DNA from: Akanthomyces muscarius
Lineage: Eukaryota > Ascomycota > Sordariomycetes > Hypocreales > Cordycipitaceae
Length of the DNA: 64,000 bases
Direction of reading: 5' to 3'
Assembly: GCF_028009165.1 (NCBI RefSeq)
Contig: NC_079244.1
Span: forward strand, 4,712,001 to 4,776,000
Within the stretch, counting starts at the first letter, position 1, and every line of letters begins with the position of its first letter. A program made the position numbers and the translations under genes. Of the stretch, positions 9,880-21,601 are shown in pieces. The notes beneath the pieces were generated by a model. The model saw only the letters and a program-made list of their open reading frames with translations. It ran no database searches and was not told where the DNA came from.

Positions 9880-12800
9880 TTACTCGGGTTGTTGCTTCAA
9901 CGACGCGCGGAGGCTGATATTCTCCCTCTTCAGCCGGCCATTCTCCCGTCTCAGCTTGGCCGCTGCTTCCGACTGCTCTTTGAGCTTGGTCATGAGCTCT
10001 TCCTTGTCCTCCTTGCCCTTGCTACGGAGCGCCTTGACGATCTTGCCGAGCTCGTCGTTGAACTTTTCGTAAATCAGCTCGTTTTCGGCCGAGACTTCCT
10101 TGTGGAGCTGGTCTATGGAGCGCATCTTAGCTTCAGTAGCCTTGAGAGTCGTATCCATTTCCTCTTGCAAGACAGAGTACTTGTCTTGCAGCTCTTGCAT
10201 AGTCTTGTTGAGCTTGCCTTCCAAAGTTTGCATCGCCTGCGCGTCAAAGGTTTCCCTGCTAGAGAAGGCGTTGCCATAGGAAGCTTGATCCGTGGCCTTT
10301 TGCATCTCGGCTCGCAATGCAGTGCTGGCTTCATCCACGGCAGTCTTGCTTGTCTGTAGGCGTTCTCGAAGTCGTTGTGGCGACTGCAGCCTCAGGCGCG
10401 CCGGCGATCGTGTAAGCCCACCGGCGGCTTTGTTGGCAGATGCTGCTGTGGACGGGCCAAGCTGGATGGGCTTCAGCATGGGGATATTTGTTACAGACAG
10501 CGCCTTGGCATGCTTGACAACGGGCTTGACAGGCGACGACGTTTTGCTAGGCACGCTGCCGCTATCTAGAGTCATCAAGCTCTCAGAGGACTCCATATTT
10601 TCCTTCTGCAGCGAGCCACCACTAATGTCTCGCGGCAACCCTTGTCCGGCAGCAGTATTTGCTTTTCCGGAGGTCTGTTTTGAAAGCTGCAGCGGTTGGA
10701 CAGCCTCTTCCTTGTCGTCAAGGGTCGTCGCCTCCAACAAGCTCTTCAGATCGGACAAGGAGCTTCGGCGTTTGTGCTTGAACCTCGATGGCGATGCGCC
10801 TTCGTTCTTGGGCTCACCGATTGTGCTTAGCGGGAACTCTGCTCTGTGTGAGCTTGTCGGTCTGCTCGGGGCGTCAAAAGCACCAGCAATTGTTGGCCGC
10901 TCTCGAGCGCTGTTGCCTCGCTGCAAGAGCCTAGGCAAGGTACCATCCTCGCCCATCAAACCCTGCTTCATTGTGCGTCTCGAAAAACTAGAGGGCTCCC
11001 CCGTTGCGGGATTGCGATGTTTGCTGAGGCTCCTCCAAACAGAAGGCCGCTCCGGTCTGTCGTCCTTGCTCTGCCGCATGAGCACATCCAGGCCAAACTT
11101 TTTACGCAGCGACGAGGCATTTGACGCAACAGAGCCCGTCATCGATACTCCTCTGCGCAGCGTTGTGGATCGGACAGATCCTGTCATGGAAGCGGCCTCG
11201 AATGAAAAGCTCTGGTTTGGGCTTGTGCCGCCAAAGATTCGATCGCAATCTTCCACCAGGCGATCCAAAAGATTAATATAATAAGAAGCCGTTCCGTCCA
11301 TAACGAGCAGCTCAGCAAAGGCAATCGTCAAAGCACCTCGGTCGCCGTCGTCGCTGCATCCATCGAGAAGATCAGCCAGTAGTTTGATAAGGGCCGCAAA
11401 TGCGCGGCGGTTCTGGGGTGCCATGTCGGAGAACAAATAGCGGACAAAGTCTGCAAAGTCGCCGAGCGCCCTGCGGTTGGCCCGATCTTGCAGAGTGTTC
11501 ATGGACTGCTTGGACATGACTGCACCCATTTGCTCCGTCCATGCTATGCGCAAGAAGTTTTCGAAAGCAACAAAGATGACTTCGGTGCTCACATCCACCG
11601 GCAGTTCATAGTCGTAGGGATTCTCAATAAGACGGTTGTAGACGTCGTTGACCAACACCTCGTCTACGGAAGATCGATTCATCAGTGTTCTGCCGTTGAT
11701 CGCGCCTTTCCGTTCCTGCAAGGCCGCTGCATATGCTGTGAAGGTCTCCTCTAGTCGTACGATGGGATTATCAGGTGGTGTATCTTCAATAAAGGAGCGC
11801 TCGCCGCGAATGGATCCCAATATTGAGTGGTAGCTGTTGCTGCGATGAAGTGATGGCTGGCGCGCAACAGTCGCAGTCGATATTATCGAGTCCGGAGTTG
11901 CGGTGCTAGTATTGCTGGCAGCATTGTTACTGCTGGTTCCACCCCACAAGTTCGACAGCAGCTTCACTGGCGATGCACTTGAGAGAAACGATCGAGTCTT
12001 TTCCGCTCGGGACACAGGGGTCGTCTGTCCGGTAGCAAAGTTCAAGCTGCGCAGGATTTTACTGTTGTAGGAAACGAGGGCCGCTGTGAGATTCATATTG
12101 GCAATGTTGAATTGAGTGTTGAGGAGTTGAATTACTGTTGCCAGTTAGCACGTTATTTGATTGATGGTGGCAGCGCGTGCTCACTTCTTCGAGACATTGT
12201 TGGAATAAAATCTTCCAAAGCAACATCGTCTTGATACTGCTTGCCGTGCAGACCGACGGTGAGCATTGATATTCGTCGCAGATCGTTGGCGGCCACTGTA
12301 ATGACAATCTCTACACCGTAGTGTCCGACTGGCGCACCCTTTGTCCCTCTTTCGTGATCGACAACAACGCGCACTGCAGCAGGCTCGCGACGGCCCTCGA
12401 CAAGCTGATCGGCGCCTTCTTGGAAAACGGCAGTGTGGAGCCCCAGATTGCTATCGGGCATACGGATGGTGCGCAGCGTCCAGCACGGATCCTCTCTTTC
12501 GGACTCTGAGAAGCGTGCTTCAATCCTAGCTCTGGCGACATCCTCTCCCCACCGGGACGCTTTTCCTTCATACAGCTCCTGCAGCAGGAAGCATCTCGCT
12601 GTTGGCGACGGGCTGATGCGGTGCTCGCCAGTGTGCACGGCTTTCATATTCTGCGTCGACGTCATCCACGCGAGGCTGCCATTAGCAGACTCGGTGAAGC
12701 GCACGCTGGCAAGGTCGTGCCAGCCCGTAAAGGCAAACTCGTATGCTGCGGAGCCGCCTGCGGCATTCGTCATAGAAATGAGCAATTCTGCAGCGGACGG

Positions 12801-14444
12801 CTTGCCAATCTCCCTCAGCAAATCTCTGCCCGTGAGCCGGCCAGTCTTCTTGAGAATAGCCACGCAGTCGGCAAACAGCAGCAGGATGCCCCTGCTATCG
12901 CTTTCGGTGAGGGAGACCTCAAACGGAGGAGAAAGTTCGATGAAATCGGCGGCTCCGATGAGACGGCCCTTGGGCTCAAGATCTGCCGGCCACGCCTCCA
13001 CAATATTTCGAAGCTGGCTGGCAAGCTGAGGCTTGGTCGTTTCGGCCGTGTCTAGTGAGCAGATATTCGTAATAATGTCTCTGGCTTTCAGCATCGACTG
13101 CAGCGCGGGATGTGTAATGGGTAGCGAAGCGACTATCTGATCAATCAACAAGCTATAGCGAGGCAGGCGTTGCACAGGCTCAATCAGGGCGGATTTTGTA
13201 GCTTGGTCGCCTCGTTGGGGTGTCGCCTGCGGGTCCAAGAAGCCATCCATTGACGATGGGAAATGCTGGCTGGCCTTGATGTAGTCTCTGTAGCAGTCTG
13301 AAAATTTCGGGAACCACTCCAGGAACACCTTTGCCATGGCTAGCGCACCAATGGGGTCTTTGATGCGCGCCATGCCGGCCTGGCGAGGACTCATGAGGTG
13401 TGCACTGTTGCCCTCCATGTCAACCAGCGCCTCTTCCTCGGTCTCGTCCATGACGTTCTGCAACTCTGACAAGAATGCAGAGTTGAGGTTTAGAATCTCG
13501 TCGGCCGCACCTGGGAACAAGCGCGCCAGCTCCTCTTCAGCAGCAGTGAGGGTCTGTCCTAGTCTTTGCTGGGCGCCATCGCGAAACTTGTCGACGACGG
13601 CGTGAGCGAGCTCGTTGAGCTTCAAGACATAGCGCTCCTCGGTATCGACGAGCTCCGCAAGCTTCATGCGCAGCTCAATCTTTTGCTCCACGGTAAAGGT
13701 CTTGCTCTTGTTTATCGATGTCGGCTTTGACGGTGCGCGGCGCAGTCGACTCGTCGGGATGAAGACGGGCTCGCCCAGCAGCTTCACCAGGGGGGTATAT
13801 CCGCCGTACTGTCGGAGCGTGGGGTCGAGGATGTCGTCTTCGTCTTCGGGCACGTCTTCGAGGTCCTCTTCCTGCATCGGCACGATGGAGCCCGGGGGCA
13901 GGATGAAGTCAATGTCGAGGTTGCTCACGTGCTGCGGCTGGAGGGCATCCTGGAGGGCCGTCACGACGGCGGCAATGTTGTCGCTCTGGACCATGGACGC
14001 CACGACGTTGGCAGCGTGCTGGTCGCCAAACAGCGGCGCCGCGTCATGGGCGGCGGCCGTCGTCGTCGTCGTCGGGAGGCGGCCTCTGGTGGGGTAGGCA
14101 TTGCGCAGATGGGCGCGGACGCCGTCGGGCAGCTCGGCGAAGCAGCGAAAGAGGCCAAAGGCGAGGGCGCGGTAGACGTCGTCGCCCTGGAACTCGCGCG
14201 GCAGGCGGGCGACGACGCTGTAGTAGGGCGAGTTGGGGGAGATGGTCAGGCGCGGGAAGCTGCGCAGGCCGGCGGGCGAGAGGACGTGGATCTGGACGCG
14301 CGAGCTGTTGTGGTGCGCGAGGTTGGCCGTCGTCGCGGCGCCGTAGAGGACGACGATGGGGAGGTGGCCGAGGAGGGGATCCGAGGCGTGGTATGCGACG
14401 AGCTGCTCCGGCGCGAGCTCAATGTCGTCGGTGACTCGAACCAT
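9880..14444 (-). CDS. Large DH-PH Rho guanine-nucleotide exchange factor
   Basis: Exons 14444..12185 and 12134..9880 with a 50-nt intron (GTGAGC donor, CTAAC branch, ACAG acceptor) give 1,504 residues in one frame. Residues about 262-470 form the DH domain (LAELVDTEERYVLKLNELAH, then PIGALAMAKVFLEWFPKFSD, VQRLPRYSLLIDQI). A PH-like region follows to about 660. The N-terminus is a conserved fungal extension. The middle of the second exon is Ser/Pro/Arg-rich and probably disordered and phosphorylated. The last ~120 residues are a charged coiled coil (KLNKTMQELQDKYSVLQEEM). DH-PH proteins load GTP on Rho/Cdc42 GTPases at the cortex to control polarity and septation. Which yeast GEF it matches is not clear. 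Confidence 0.88.
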
Positions 14445-15517
14445 GACGGGCGGCGGCGGCAGGCGACAAAGGAGGGCGGGGGATCAACGGCCGCAGACCA
14501 TAGCCGTTGCGCTGGCTGGAATGGAAAATGCGCAAACAATTAAAACAGTTCTGGGTCGAGAAAACGGAGCATTAAGAAAAATAAGTATAAAAAAAAGGTT
14601 CCAAGTCTGGGGCGGATGGTCTCAGGTAAACGAGGCGGCGGAGCGTTCCAGCACAGTGCCCGCTTTGTTTGCCTTGAAGGGCCTGTTCCTTCAACGGTCG
14701 CCCTGGCCGCAATCGTGATGACTCAGGGGCTTGCAGAAACCGAGAAGCCGTCTTTGCAGATGAGATTCGGGCCGTCTAGGCGGTCACCAAGCTATTTTTT
14801 TGCCTTTAGTCGGCCGCGAGAACAGGTCGTATCACGTCGAAAGAATCGCTGCTAGGCTGAGTCAAAAGTGGTTGCAGACGGTTTGCTCCAACGCGGTGTG
14901 GGACGCGTCTCAGCTGGTGCCGTGTTGCTTTATTTAGCTCCGCCCAAAGTAAACAAATAACGTGAGTTGGGTACTTGTGCCGCCTGCAAGATTTCGCTGT
15001 GGCGGCGTGTACCTCGTTAGCGCGGGGGATAGTCCAGTCGCCAATTATAGAGGCATAATTGTAATGATTCGGGATACCGCTCAGTACTGTCCGCGGCAAG
15101 GGATTGCATAAATGGAAGTGCAAAAGTGTACAATTTACATCAGTCATCACTACCAATATGGTTGTCCATCTACTCGCACACTAATCACATGCACAGTAAT
15201 AAACGGCCGCGGTTGAGGTTGTCCTTGTTCATATTGCAGCGTAGAAATCCAAATGGTATCATAATAGTATGGCAAGCTGAAAAAAGGTAACCAAAAAACT
15301 CCTCAAGGCCAGTAATCCAGGCCATATACAAAAAGGTTCCCAGAAAACCCTTTCCCTTTTTTTTCTTCCCAAACGCCAAAGCAAATGCATAGCTCGCTTG
15401 TTCGTTACTTCATCCAAAGCCGCAAAATACTAAAGTACAGAAAAATTCATAAACAAGAAAGTAGTTAAAAAAAAACAAGTCATGCTCAAGTGCTTCCTTC
15501 ACTGAGCCATGACAGCC
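14445..15517. other. Intergenic, RhoGEF promoter and 3' region of the AT-hook gene
   Basis: No recognisable gene. AT-rich with A/T runs at 15350-15480, consistent with the 3' UTR of the gene to the right. Confidence 0.45.
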
Positions 15518-18500
15518 TCACTCGCGCTGCCTCTCCTCCCGCAGCCTCGCCTCCCGCTGCGCTCGCCTCGCCTTCCGGACCCGTTCTCCCACCAGCAGGC
15601 CAAAGACACGCTTCACCAGATCCGCGTCCTGCCAGCCGCCGACCTGCGTCTGGAACTCCTCGACGCAGTCCAGGTGCCAGCATTCGATCCGCATGGCCAC
15701 GTCCCGGGCCCTGACGAACTTGCCGATGAGCCTGTTCAGGCGGCGCTCCGAGCGCTCCGCCTCCAGGCGCTCGCGGCGGATCTGGACCATCCTCTCGAGA
15801 GCAATCCAGTGCTGGCGCGACCATTGCGTCTGCGAGAGGGCGGCGCCGGCAGCTGCTGCTGCTGCTGCCACCGGCTGCGAAGCTCTAGCCTCGAGCGGCG
15901 ACGCGTCCTGCATGGAGACGTCGGCGATTTCCGACGACGACGAGGGGCGCTGGTTCTCCTGGCCCTGGCTGCTGCCACGGCCCTGCTGCGATGCCGTTCC
16001 TTGCTGGAACAGCGGGGGTTCGCGGCGGTTGTCGTCCCTGTCAAAGGCCAACGACATGCTCTGCGACAGCCGCAGCGTCTCCGCAAACTCCTCCACATCA
16101 GCCTCCCGCTCCCGGCGCTTCTGGCGCGCCAGCTCCTGCTCGGGCGGCGACAGCACGCTGCTCGTAAACTCGACGACGCGGCCAGGCGTGCGCGGCTTGG
16201 TCGCAGGGCGCAGGCTCGACTTCTCCGGCGACGCGTCCTTGGGCGGCAGCGTGCGCAGGAGCGGCGGCCGAAACGAGTCTTCGCTGCTCGTGGGCGACCA
16301 CGCCGAGTCGCGCTGCCACCGGCGGATGTCGTTCCGCGTCAGCTCTCGTCTAGGCGGCGCCTTTGCAAAGGGCGCCGACGACGACAAGGGCTGTGGAGGC
16401 GCGTTGCTGCCAGCCGGCCGAGGCTTCAGCGCAGAGTTTCGGTTCCCGCCGTGCTTCTTGATGCGCTGATCCATGTTCTCGGCGGCTCTGCGAAGGTCTG
16501 CGGCCCGTAAGCTTTGCTGGGCCGACTCGCGGCCGGCAGCAAGGAACGGGTTCGGGGGGCGATAGGGCTCCCGCAGCCATTCTTCCTGCCCCGGAGGAGC
16601 CGGGCGAGCGAAGACTTCTTCCGAAAAAGTCAGAGCGCGAGCCGGGGCTGGAGCCGGAGCAGGAGTCGGGACAGGGGCAGGAGCAGTAATCGGGACAGGA
16701 GCAGTAATCGGGACAGGAGCAGTAATCGGGACAGGAGCAGTAATCGGGACCGGAGCAGGGGCAGGACTAGCCTCAACCGTTTTGCTCCATCCCGGAAAGA
16801 ACATCCCGAACGCTGTCGAGCGATTAGTAGCCGCTGAGCTCTGCTGGGCCTGCTCCCGGCCTAGCGTCTCAGCAGCAGCAGCAGCAAACAGGTTTGGCCG
16901 GCGAGGAGTCGCGGCGCGATCCTCATCCGACCTCTGCGAACCCCGGGTGCTCGTTGTCGTCGTTGCTGCCGGCGCAGGAGTGGACGCAGTTTCACTAAAT
17001 CTGCTCCCTCCTGGCAAGAAGTCGGCCATCAACACGGGCCTTGGGGCCGCAGGGTTCAGTCGCGCCTGTTCGCGGGACAGGTCCTCGGCGGCGGCAAACA
17101 TGTTTTGGCGGCGAGGAGCTGACACCTGCTCCATCGGTGGCGCCTGGGGAAACAGGCTGCCTGCCGTCATCGCCGGCGCAGGAGCCGGAGCGGCAGCCTC
17201 GGCAGGCTTGCTCTTCTTCGGAAAGAACTTGCCCGCCAGCTTGCCCGCCATGGAGATTGGCGAGGAAAAGAACTCGGACAGGTCAAACCGGCTCGCCTTG
17301 ACCGCAGAATCCGTGAGCGTCTGCTGCTCTCCCGCTGCCCGTTGTCGGGCGAGAAGTGAAAACTCCTCTGCCTCGGACTCTAGGCGCGAGTGGTCCTGCT
17401 GGCGCGACGACGAGCCAGTCTCCTCAACCGCAAGCGGCGAAGGCGGCGAAGGCGGCGAGGGCCGCACAGGCTGCGCACGCTGCGTGGGCTGCGTGGGCTG
17501 CGTGGGCTGCGTAGGCCCGGGGAACCTCCTGGGGACGCTGGTGGAAAGCGGTTGGAAGTTTTCCCGCATCCACTTGGCCGGCCTGGGTGCCTGTCCTGGG
17601 GCGTCCTGCGACGCCTTCCTCTTCCTCCTCGAGGTACCAAACGGCTTGTTCCTCTGCCGTTTCGGAGATTCTCTCTCCGCCTCGAAATCCCAAATGTCGG
17701 TCGAGTCGTCTCTTGCTGGCGGGAGCACCGGCAGCTCAGGCTCAGACATCTCTGGCGACGGCTCGCGCTGACGCGGCAGCACCGGCAGCTCCGGTTCCGA
17801 AAACACGGGCGACGCAGGTTCACGCCGAGGCGCCTGCAGCTCAAGCTTCTTAAGCTCGGGCTGCTCGGGTATCGACGGAAGCCTTGTCCGCGCAGGCCCA
17901 GAGTAGATGTCTTCTTCCGACTCTACTTCCGGCTCCTGTCGTGTCGGCTTGGGCGCAGAGTAGATATCTTCTTCCGATTCTGCTTCTGAATCCGAGTCGG
18001 ACGACCATGGGTTCGGTGCGCGGAAAGTGCGCCCGGGCTCCGGCTCCTCTTCTGCGTCAGGAACAGGTGAAGGCGTCACCGTGGACTGTCCGAGAAGGCC
18101 GCCGCTGCGGCCAGTCCCGGGCTCGGAAGCAGCAACAACATCTTGCAGAGTGTTGTCGCCGCGCAGTCTGGGGCTGATCGGGCCCTCGTCAGCGACCCAG
18201 CTCATGTCGCTCTCCGGCGAATGACGCAGAGAGCTGTTCGCCGAGACGCGTCCAGGTGTCGGCATTTGCGCCGCCCGTGGAGCCTCATCCTCAAAAGATG
18301 GGCTCGCTGTCGCGGGAGGCACAGCCTCAACACTCTGAGTTCTCTGCCCGGAGAGAGACGATCGCTGCGGCGACACAGATGCCTGTGCCTGGCTCACCGT
18401 CGCGGCCGGGGGCTCGGTGCCTCTCGTGCTCTTGCTGAAGAGCGACGACCTTGGCGGCGACACGGAAGGTTGGCGCGGGCTGCGCTGCGGCTGCTTCGAG

Positions 18501-21500
18501 ACCGCGTTCCCCCTTGTCGATTCGCGGAGAGGAGAACGGGTCTGACTCGGCGAGAGCGACGACTGGCTCTGCCTTCCAAGAGTCCCGATGCGCGATGTCG
18601 GGCTTTTGCTGACCCGGTGACCGCTCGGGCTTCTGCTAGGCAGGCGGCCGCTGCTGCCCTCTCGCTCCTTGGAGCCGGATTGGGGCTCTTTGCTGCCGGA
18701 ACTTCTAAACGGACTGCGCAGATGGCGGTCTCCGGCTTCCGGAGACGGCGGATCCGAGGTGACGCTCTGAAGGACGCGGCCGGCGCGGACAATCGAGGAC
18801 AGCGCAGGGCGAACCTGCTGCTGCGTGGACTCGTGCGCCACAGACTGCGGCTGCACGAGCGAAGAGATCGGGTTGCGCGGGGTCTCTTCGAATGAAGACC
18901 CGCTGCGCTGAGCAGCCGCCTCGGGCTGCTGCATCGCCGAGGACGGATGGGACCTCGGCGTGGACGATGGCTGGCGGCTGGGGCCTGCCTGGCCGAGGGG
19001 CTGCGAGAGCAACTGCACCTGAGGCTCTTGCTGGGTCGGGACGGGCGCTGCTGGAGCCGGGGAGTTTGGCGGAGAGGAGTCTGGGGTTGGCAGGCGACGG
19101 GGTCCAGACTGCACCACGGGAGCATCGGAGGGAAGAGGCTGCTCTTCGGCCGTCTCTTCTGTCGCCTCTTCTGCTTCCTGCGCGTCGTCTCCTCCTTCTG
19201 CCATCAATGCGTCATCTTCAAGCTCTGATGACTCGCGTGCTCCAGCAGCCTGATCGGCCGGCTCGAGGCTATCGGGCCGGGCCTGCTGCTCTGCCTGCTG
19301 CGAAACTTCTGCTACTTGATGCTCCTCTGTTATGGCAACATCTTCAGCAAGGCGCGCAGCCTCCGCAGCCATCGCGTATCGTCCATGGCTGGCTTCCAGC
19401 TCACCCATAATCTCATCCATTTGCTCATCATCGAGCTCCTCAACCTCCCTTGCCGATCTAGGCTGTCTCGGCGCTGCTGCCGCCAGAATATCCTCGGGAA
19501 TGTCCGAGAAGGAGTCTTCGTCCATCATAGAATCCTGTCTAGATTCCTGGACTTGGGCGCTCCCTGCCGAAGATTCTCCTGTTCGCTGAGGAGAACCCGC
19601 TGCTCGTACACTGCCGGGCGGAGAGCCTCCAGTCTGGTATCGCTTGAAGACGCGATAGCGGAGCGGAGACGAGTTCGTCGCCTTTCGGGGCGATTGCGGT
19701 TGTCTCGCGCTGCGAGGCGTGGCCGAAGACGGGCGGCTGGACGACTGCCTAAATGGTGTCATCTCAGGCTCCGGCTCCGGCTCCGACTCTCTTGCGGCCT
19801 TTTCCGCGGCTGCTGCCTCGACCTCTTTCAGGACCTCTTGCTCAACTTGTCGTTCAAATTCAGCATTGTCCTCCTCCGCCATTCTTGCGAGCTCTGCCTC
19901 GAGATCTCCGTCGCTGTCGCTGCCTTCTGCAGATTCCGATTCGGACTGTGCTGCGGGTTCCGCAGCCTTGGGTTGCGACTCGTCTAACTGAGCTTCAAGC
20001 TCGGGTTCAGGTTTCGAGTCGGCAGCCAACGGCGCCGGCGCAGCAAACTCGTTTCCAGCCGTTTCATTTTCAGATTCACGGCCATTCTCATTGGGATCCG
20101 CCGCCTGGGGCTGCGACGCCTCTGGCTGCGCTTCAAGCTCAGCTTCAGATTCTGGGTCGGCAGCTAGCGGCTTCGGCGTGGCAAGCTCCTCTTCGGCTGG
20201 GTCGTTTTCAGATTCCCGGCCGGTCAGAGTATCCGCGTCGTCATCTTCGTCGTCTTCGCCCTCGTCTTCTCGATCGGCAACTTCGCCTTGGCGAAGAGGC
20301 TCGAGAGTGCTGTTGATGATGAGATTGGTGTCATCGCCAATCTCGCTGTAGTGGGACGGAGGGGGCGCAACGCCGCGCGTGCTTGCTTGCAGGGAGGGGA
20401 TCGAGTCCGCGAGAATCATGCTGAAATCTTCACCACGAGCAATGGTGTCGTTTCTTCTCGTTGTCATGGACTCGACAGGCAGTTCGTCATCAGCAGACGA
20501 GAGGTCGCTGGCAGCTGGGGCAAGGGAGCCGTACTCTCCTTCCGAGAAGGAGACGGACGGCCGTCGCTCTTCTTCCCGCTCTTGCGTTTGCGATGCGGGT
20601 TTCGTGGCTGGCCTCGCAGAAGCCTTTGGAGTCGCGTCTTGCGACATTGTCGTCATCCAGATATCCGATTCTGGCTCTGCGTCGGCCGCCAGTGTCGACA
20701 TTCCACGGTTTCCAGGTAATATTCCCGTGACTGTCGTATCTCGTTGTAGGTCATCTTCGCTCGTAGGCACTTGATTGACCATTGCCGTATCGTCGGCAGC
20801 ATCCGCGCGCCCGGCTGACCGGTCTGAAGCGACAGACTGTCGCCGGCTGCGCACGATGCGCCTTACCGGGTTGGCTACCGGTGCGGGTTCTGTGCCCAGC
20901 TCGCTGGACGGCTCCGCGGCTCGACTTCTAGGCGAGCGCAGGCGTCGTTTCGGCGTGGGCGACCGCTGGGTAAGATCGTCGGACATGGAGTCGGAATCCA
21001 TGCTGTCTTCGACGGTCTGTGGGCGGCCAGATACTCTTCGGCCAGGCGGGGTAGGATCTCGGCGTCGCTTCCCCGTGGTCGGTTTAGGAATGGGCGTCCC
21101 ATTCGATGTGCGGATTCGGGTTTTCCGCGGCCGCGGCGTAGCATTCGTAGAGCCGAGTACATCACTAGACTCGTCCTCGACCGAATACTTTAGCGGCACC
21201 GTCGTTGTCGTAGTCGTTGGTTCGCGGGGTCGCGGCGTTGACGACGCGCCTGCGTCCGGGCTTTGTGTCGCGACGGCGAGCGTGTCGTCGTCCTCGTCCG
21301 TCTCTTCTACGCTGAACACGAGGCCACCCCGCGCGGCCCTTCTGTTGCCGGCGTCGAGCTCAAACGCCTGCTTTCTAGGCGAGGTGCCGAGCGACAGGAA
21401 CTTGTGGGCGCGCTGGCTGCGGGTGACGCGACGGGTGTTGGAGGAGGGGATGTGGTCAGCGGTGATTGTGTCGTTGAGGGGGTCCGGCGACGACATGATG

Positions 21501-21601
21501 TCGAGGCTCGGAGTGTCGGGGTTGGCGACGCTGTGCCAGCGCAGCTGCACCGACGAGTCGACCTGGGCGGCGCCGGCGTTGGTGTTTCGGCGTCTAGACA
21601 T
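15518..21601 (-). CDS. Giant disordered AT-hook-type DNA-binding protein
   Basis: One intron-free frame of 2,027 residues from the chosen ATG at 21601 (MSRRRNTNAG). The frame stays open a further 125 codons upstream to 21976, but that part lacks family features and overlaps the probable leader. The N-terminus has an FELDAGN motif and basic clusters (GRRVSGRPQ, GKRRRDPTPPGRR) like those of the fungal 'AT DNA binding protein' family. The centre is low-complexity acidic, Ser/Pro and Gln-rich. The last ~110 residues form a conserved ordered domain (QWSRQHWIALERMVQIRRER, ECWHLDCVEEFQTQVGGW, VKRVFGLLVGERVRKARR). Internal duplications occur around GRESEN and EEDIYS. A nuclear chromatin role is inferred. 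High confidence as a gene, moderate for function. Confidence 0.85.
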   Translation of the reverse strand: MSRRRNTNAGAAQVDSSVQLRWHSVANPDTPSLDIMSSPDPLNDTITADHIPSSNTRRVTRSQRAHKFLSLGTSPRKQAFELDAGNRRAARGGLVFSVEETDEDDDTLAVATQSPDAGASSTPRPREPTTTTTTVPLKYSVEDESSDVLGSTNATPRPRKTRIRTSNGTPIPKPTTGKRRRDPTPPGRRVSGRPQTVEDSMDSDSMSDDLTQRSPTPKRRLRSPRSRAAEPSSELGTEPAPVANPVRRIVRSRRQSVASDRSAGRADAADDTAMVNQVPTSEDDLQRDTTVTGILPGNRGMSTLAADAEPESDIWMTTMSQDATPKASARPATKPASQTQEREEERRPSVSFSEGEYGSLAPAASDLSSADDELPVESMTTRRNDTIARGEDFSMILADSIPSLQASTRGVAPPPSHYSEIGDDTNLIINSTLEPLRQGEVADREDEGEDDEDDDADTLTGRESENDPAEEELATPKPLAADPESEAELEAQPEASQPQAADPNENGRESENETAGNEFAAPAPLAADSKPEPELEAQLDESQPKAAEPAAQSESESAEGSDSDGDLEAELARMAEEDNAEFERQVEQEVLKEVEAAAAEKAARESEPEPEPEMTPFRQSSSRPSSATPRSARQPQSPRKATNSSPLRYRVFKRYQTGGSPPGSVRAAGSPQRTGESSAGSAQVQESRQDSMMDEDSFSDIPEDILAAAAPRQPRSAREVEELDDEQMDEIMGELEASHGRYAMAAEAARLAEDVAITEEHQVAEVSQQAEQQARPDSLEPADQAAGARESSELEDDALMAEGGDDAQEAEEATEETAEEQPLPSDAPVVQSGPRRLPTPDSSPPNSPAPAAPVPTQQEPQVQLLSQPLGQAGPSRQPSSTPRSHPSSAMQQPEAAAQRSGSSFEETPRNPISSLVQPQSVAHESTQQQVRPALSSIVRAGRVLQSVTSDPPSPEAGDRHLRSPFRSSGSKEPQSGSKEREGSSGRLPSRSPSGHRVSKSPTSRIGTLGRQSQSSLSPSQTRSPLRESTRGNAVSKQPQRSPRQPSVSPPRSSLFSKSTRGTEPPAATVSQAQASVSPQRSSLSGQRTQSVEAVPPATASPSFEDEAPRAAQMPTPGRVSANSSLRHSPESDMSWVADEGPISPRLRGDNTLQDVVAASEPGTGRSGGLLGQSTVTPSPVPDAEEEPEPGRTFRAPNPWSSDSDSEAESEEDIYSAPKPTRQEPEVESEEDIYSGPARTRLPSIPEQPELKKLELQAPRREPASPVFSEPELPVLPRQREPSPEMSEPELPVLPPARDDSTDIWDFEAERESPKRQRNKPFGTSRRKRKASQDAPGQAPRPAKWMRENFQPLSTSVPRRFPGPTQPTQPTQPTQRAQPVRPSPPSPPSPLAVEETGSSSRQQDHSRLESEAEEFSLLARQRAAGEQQTLTDSAVKASRFDLSEFFSSPISMAGKLAGKFFPKKSKPAEAAAPAPAPAMTAGSLFPQAPPMEQVSAPRRQNMFAAAEDLSREQARLNPAAPRPVLMADFLPGGSRFSETASTPAPAATTTTSTRGSQRSDEDRAATPRRPNLFAAAAAETLGREQAQQSSAATNRSTAFGMFFPGWSKTVEASPAPAPVPITAPVPITAPVPITAPVPITAPAPVPTPAPAPAPARALTFSEEVFARPAPPGQEEWLREPYRPPNPFLAAGRESAQQSLRAADLRRAAENMDQRIKKHGGNRNSALKPRPAGSNAPPQPLSSSAPFAKAPPRRELTRNDIRRWQRDSAWSPTSSEDSFRPPLLRTLPPKDASPEKSSLRPATKPRTPGRVVEFTSSVLSPPEQELARQKRREREADVEEFAETLRLSQSMSLAFDRDDNRREPPLFQQGTASQQGRGSSQGQENQRPSSSSEIADVSMQDASPLEARASQPVAAAAAAAGAALSQTQWSRQHWIALERMVQIRRERLEAERSERRLNRLIGKFVRARDVAMRIECWHLDCVEEFQTQVGGWQDADLVKRVFGLLVGERVRKARRAQREARLREERQRE
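16683..16754 (-). repeat. 18-bp tandem repeat in coding sequence
   Basis: Four head-to-tail copies of an 18-bp unit (plus-strand GCAGTAATCGGGACAGGA, last copy with one change) encode a repeated six-residue Pro-Val/Ile-Thr-Ala-Pro unit inside the giant AT-hook protein. Copy number is likely to vary between strains. Confidence 0.9.
19940..20225 (-). repeat. Tandem duplication of an acidic ~46-residue unit
   Basis: Two adjacent diverged copies begin GRESENDPAEEELATP and GRESENETAGNEFAAP and run through PLAAD, ELEAQ and SQP blocks. They lie in the acidic part of the AT-hook protein and do not break its frame. Confidence 0.7.
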
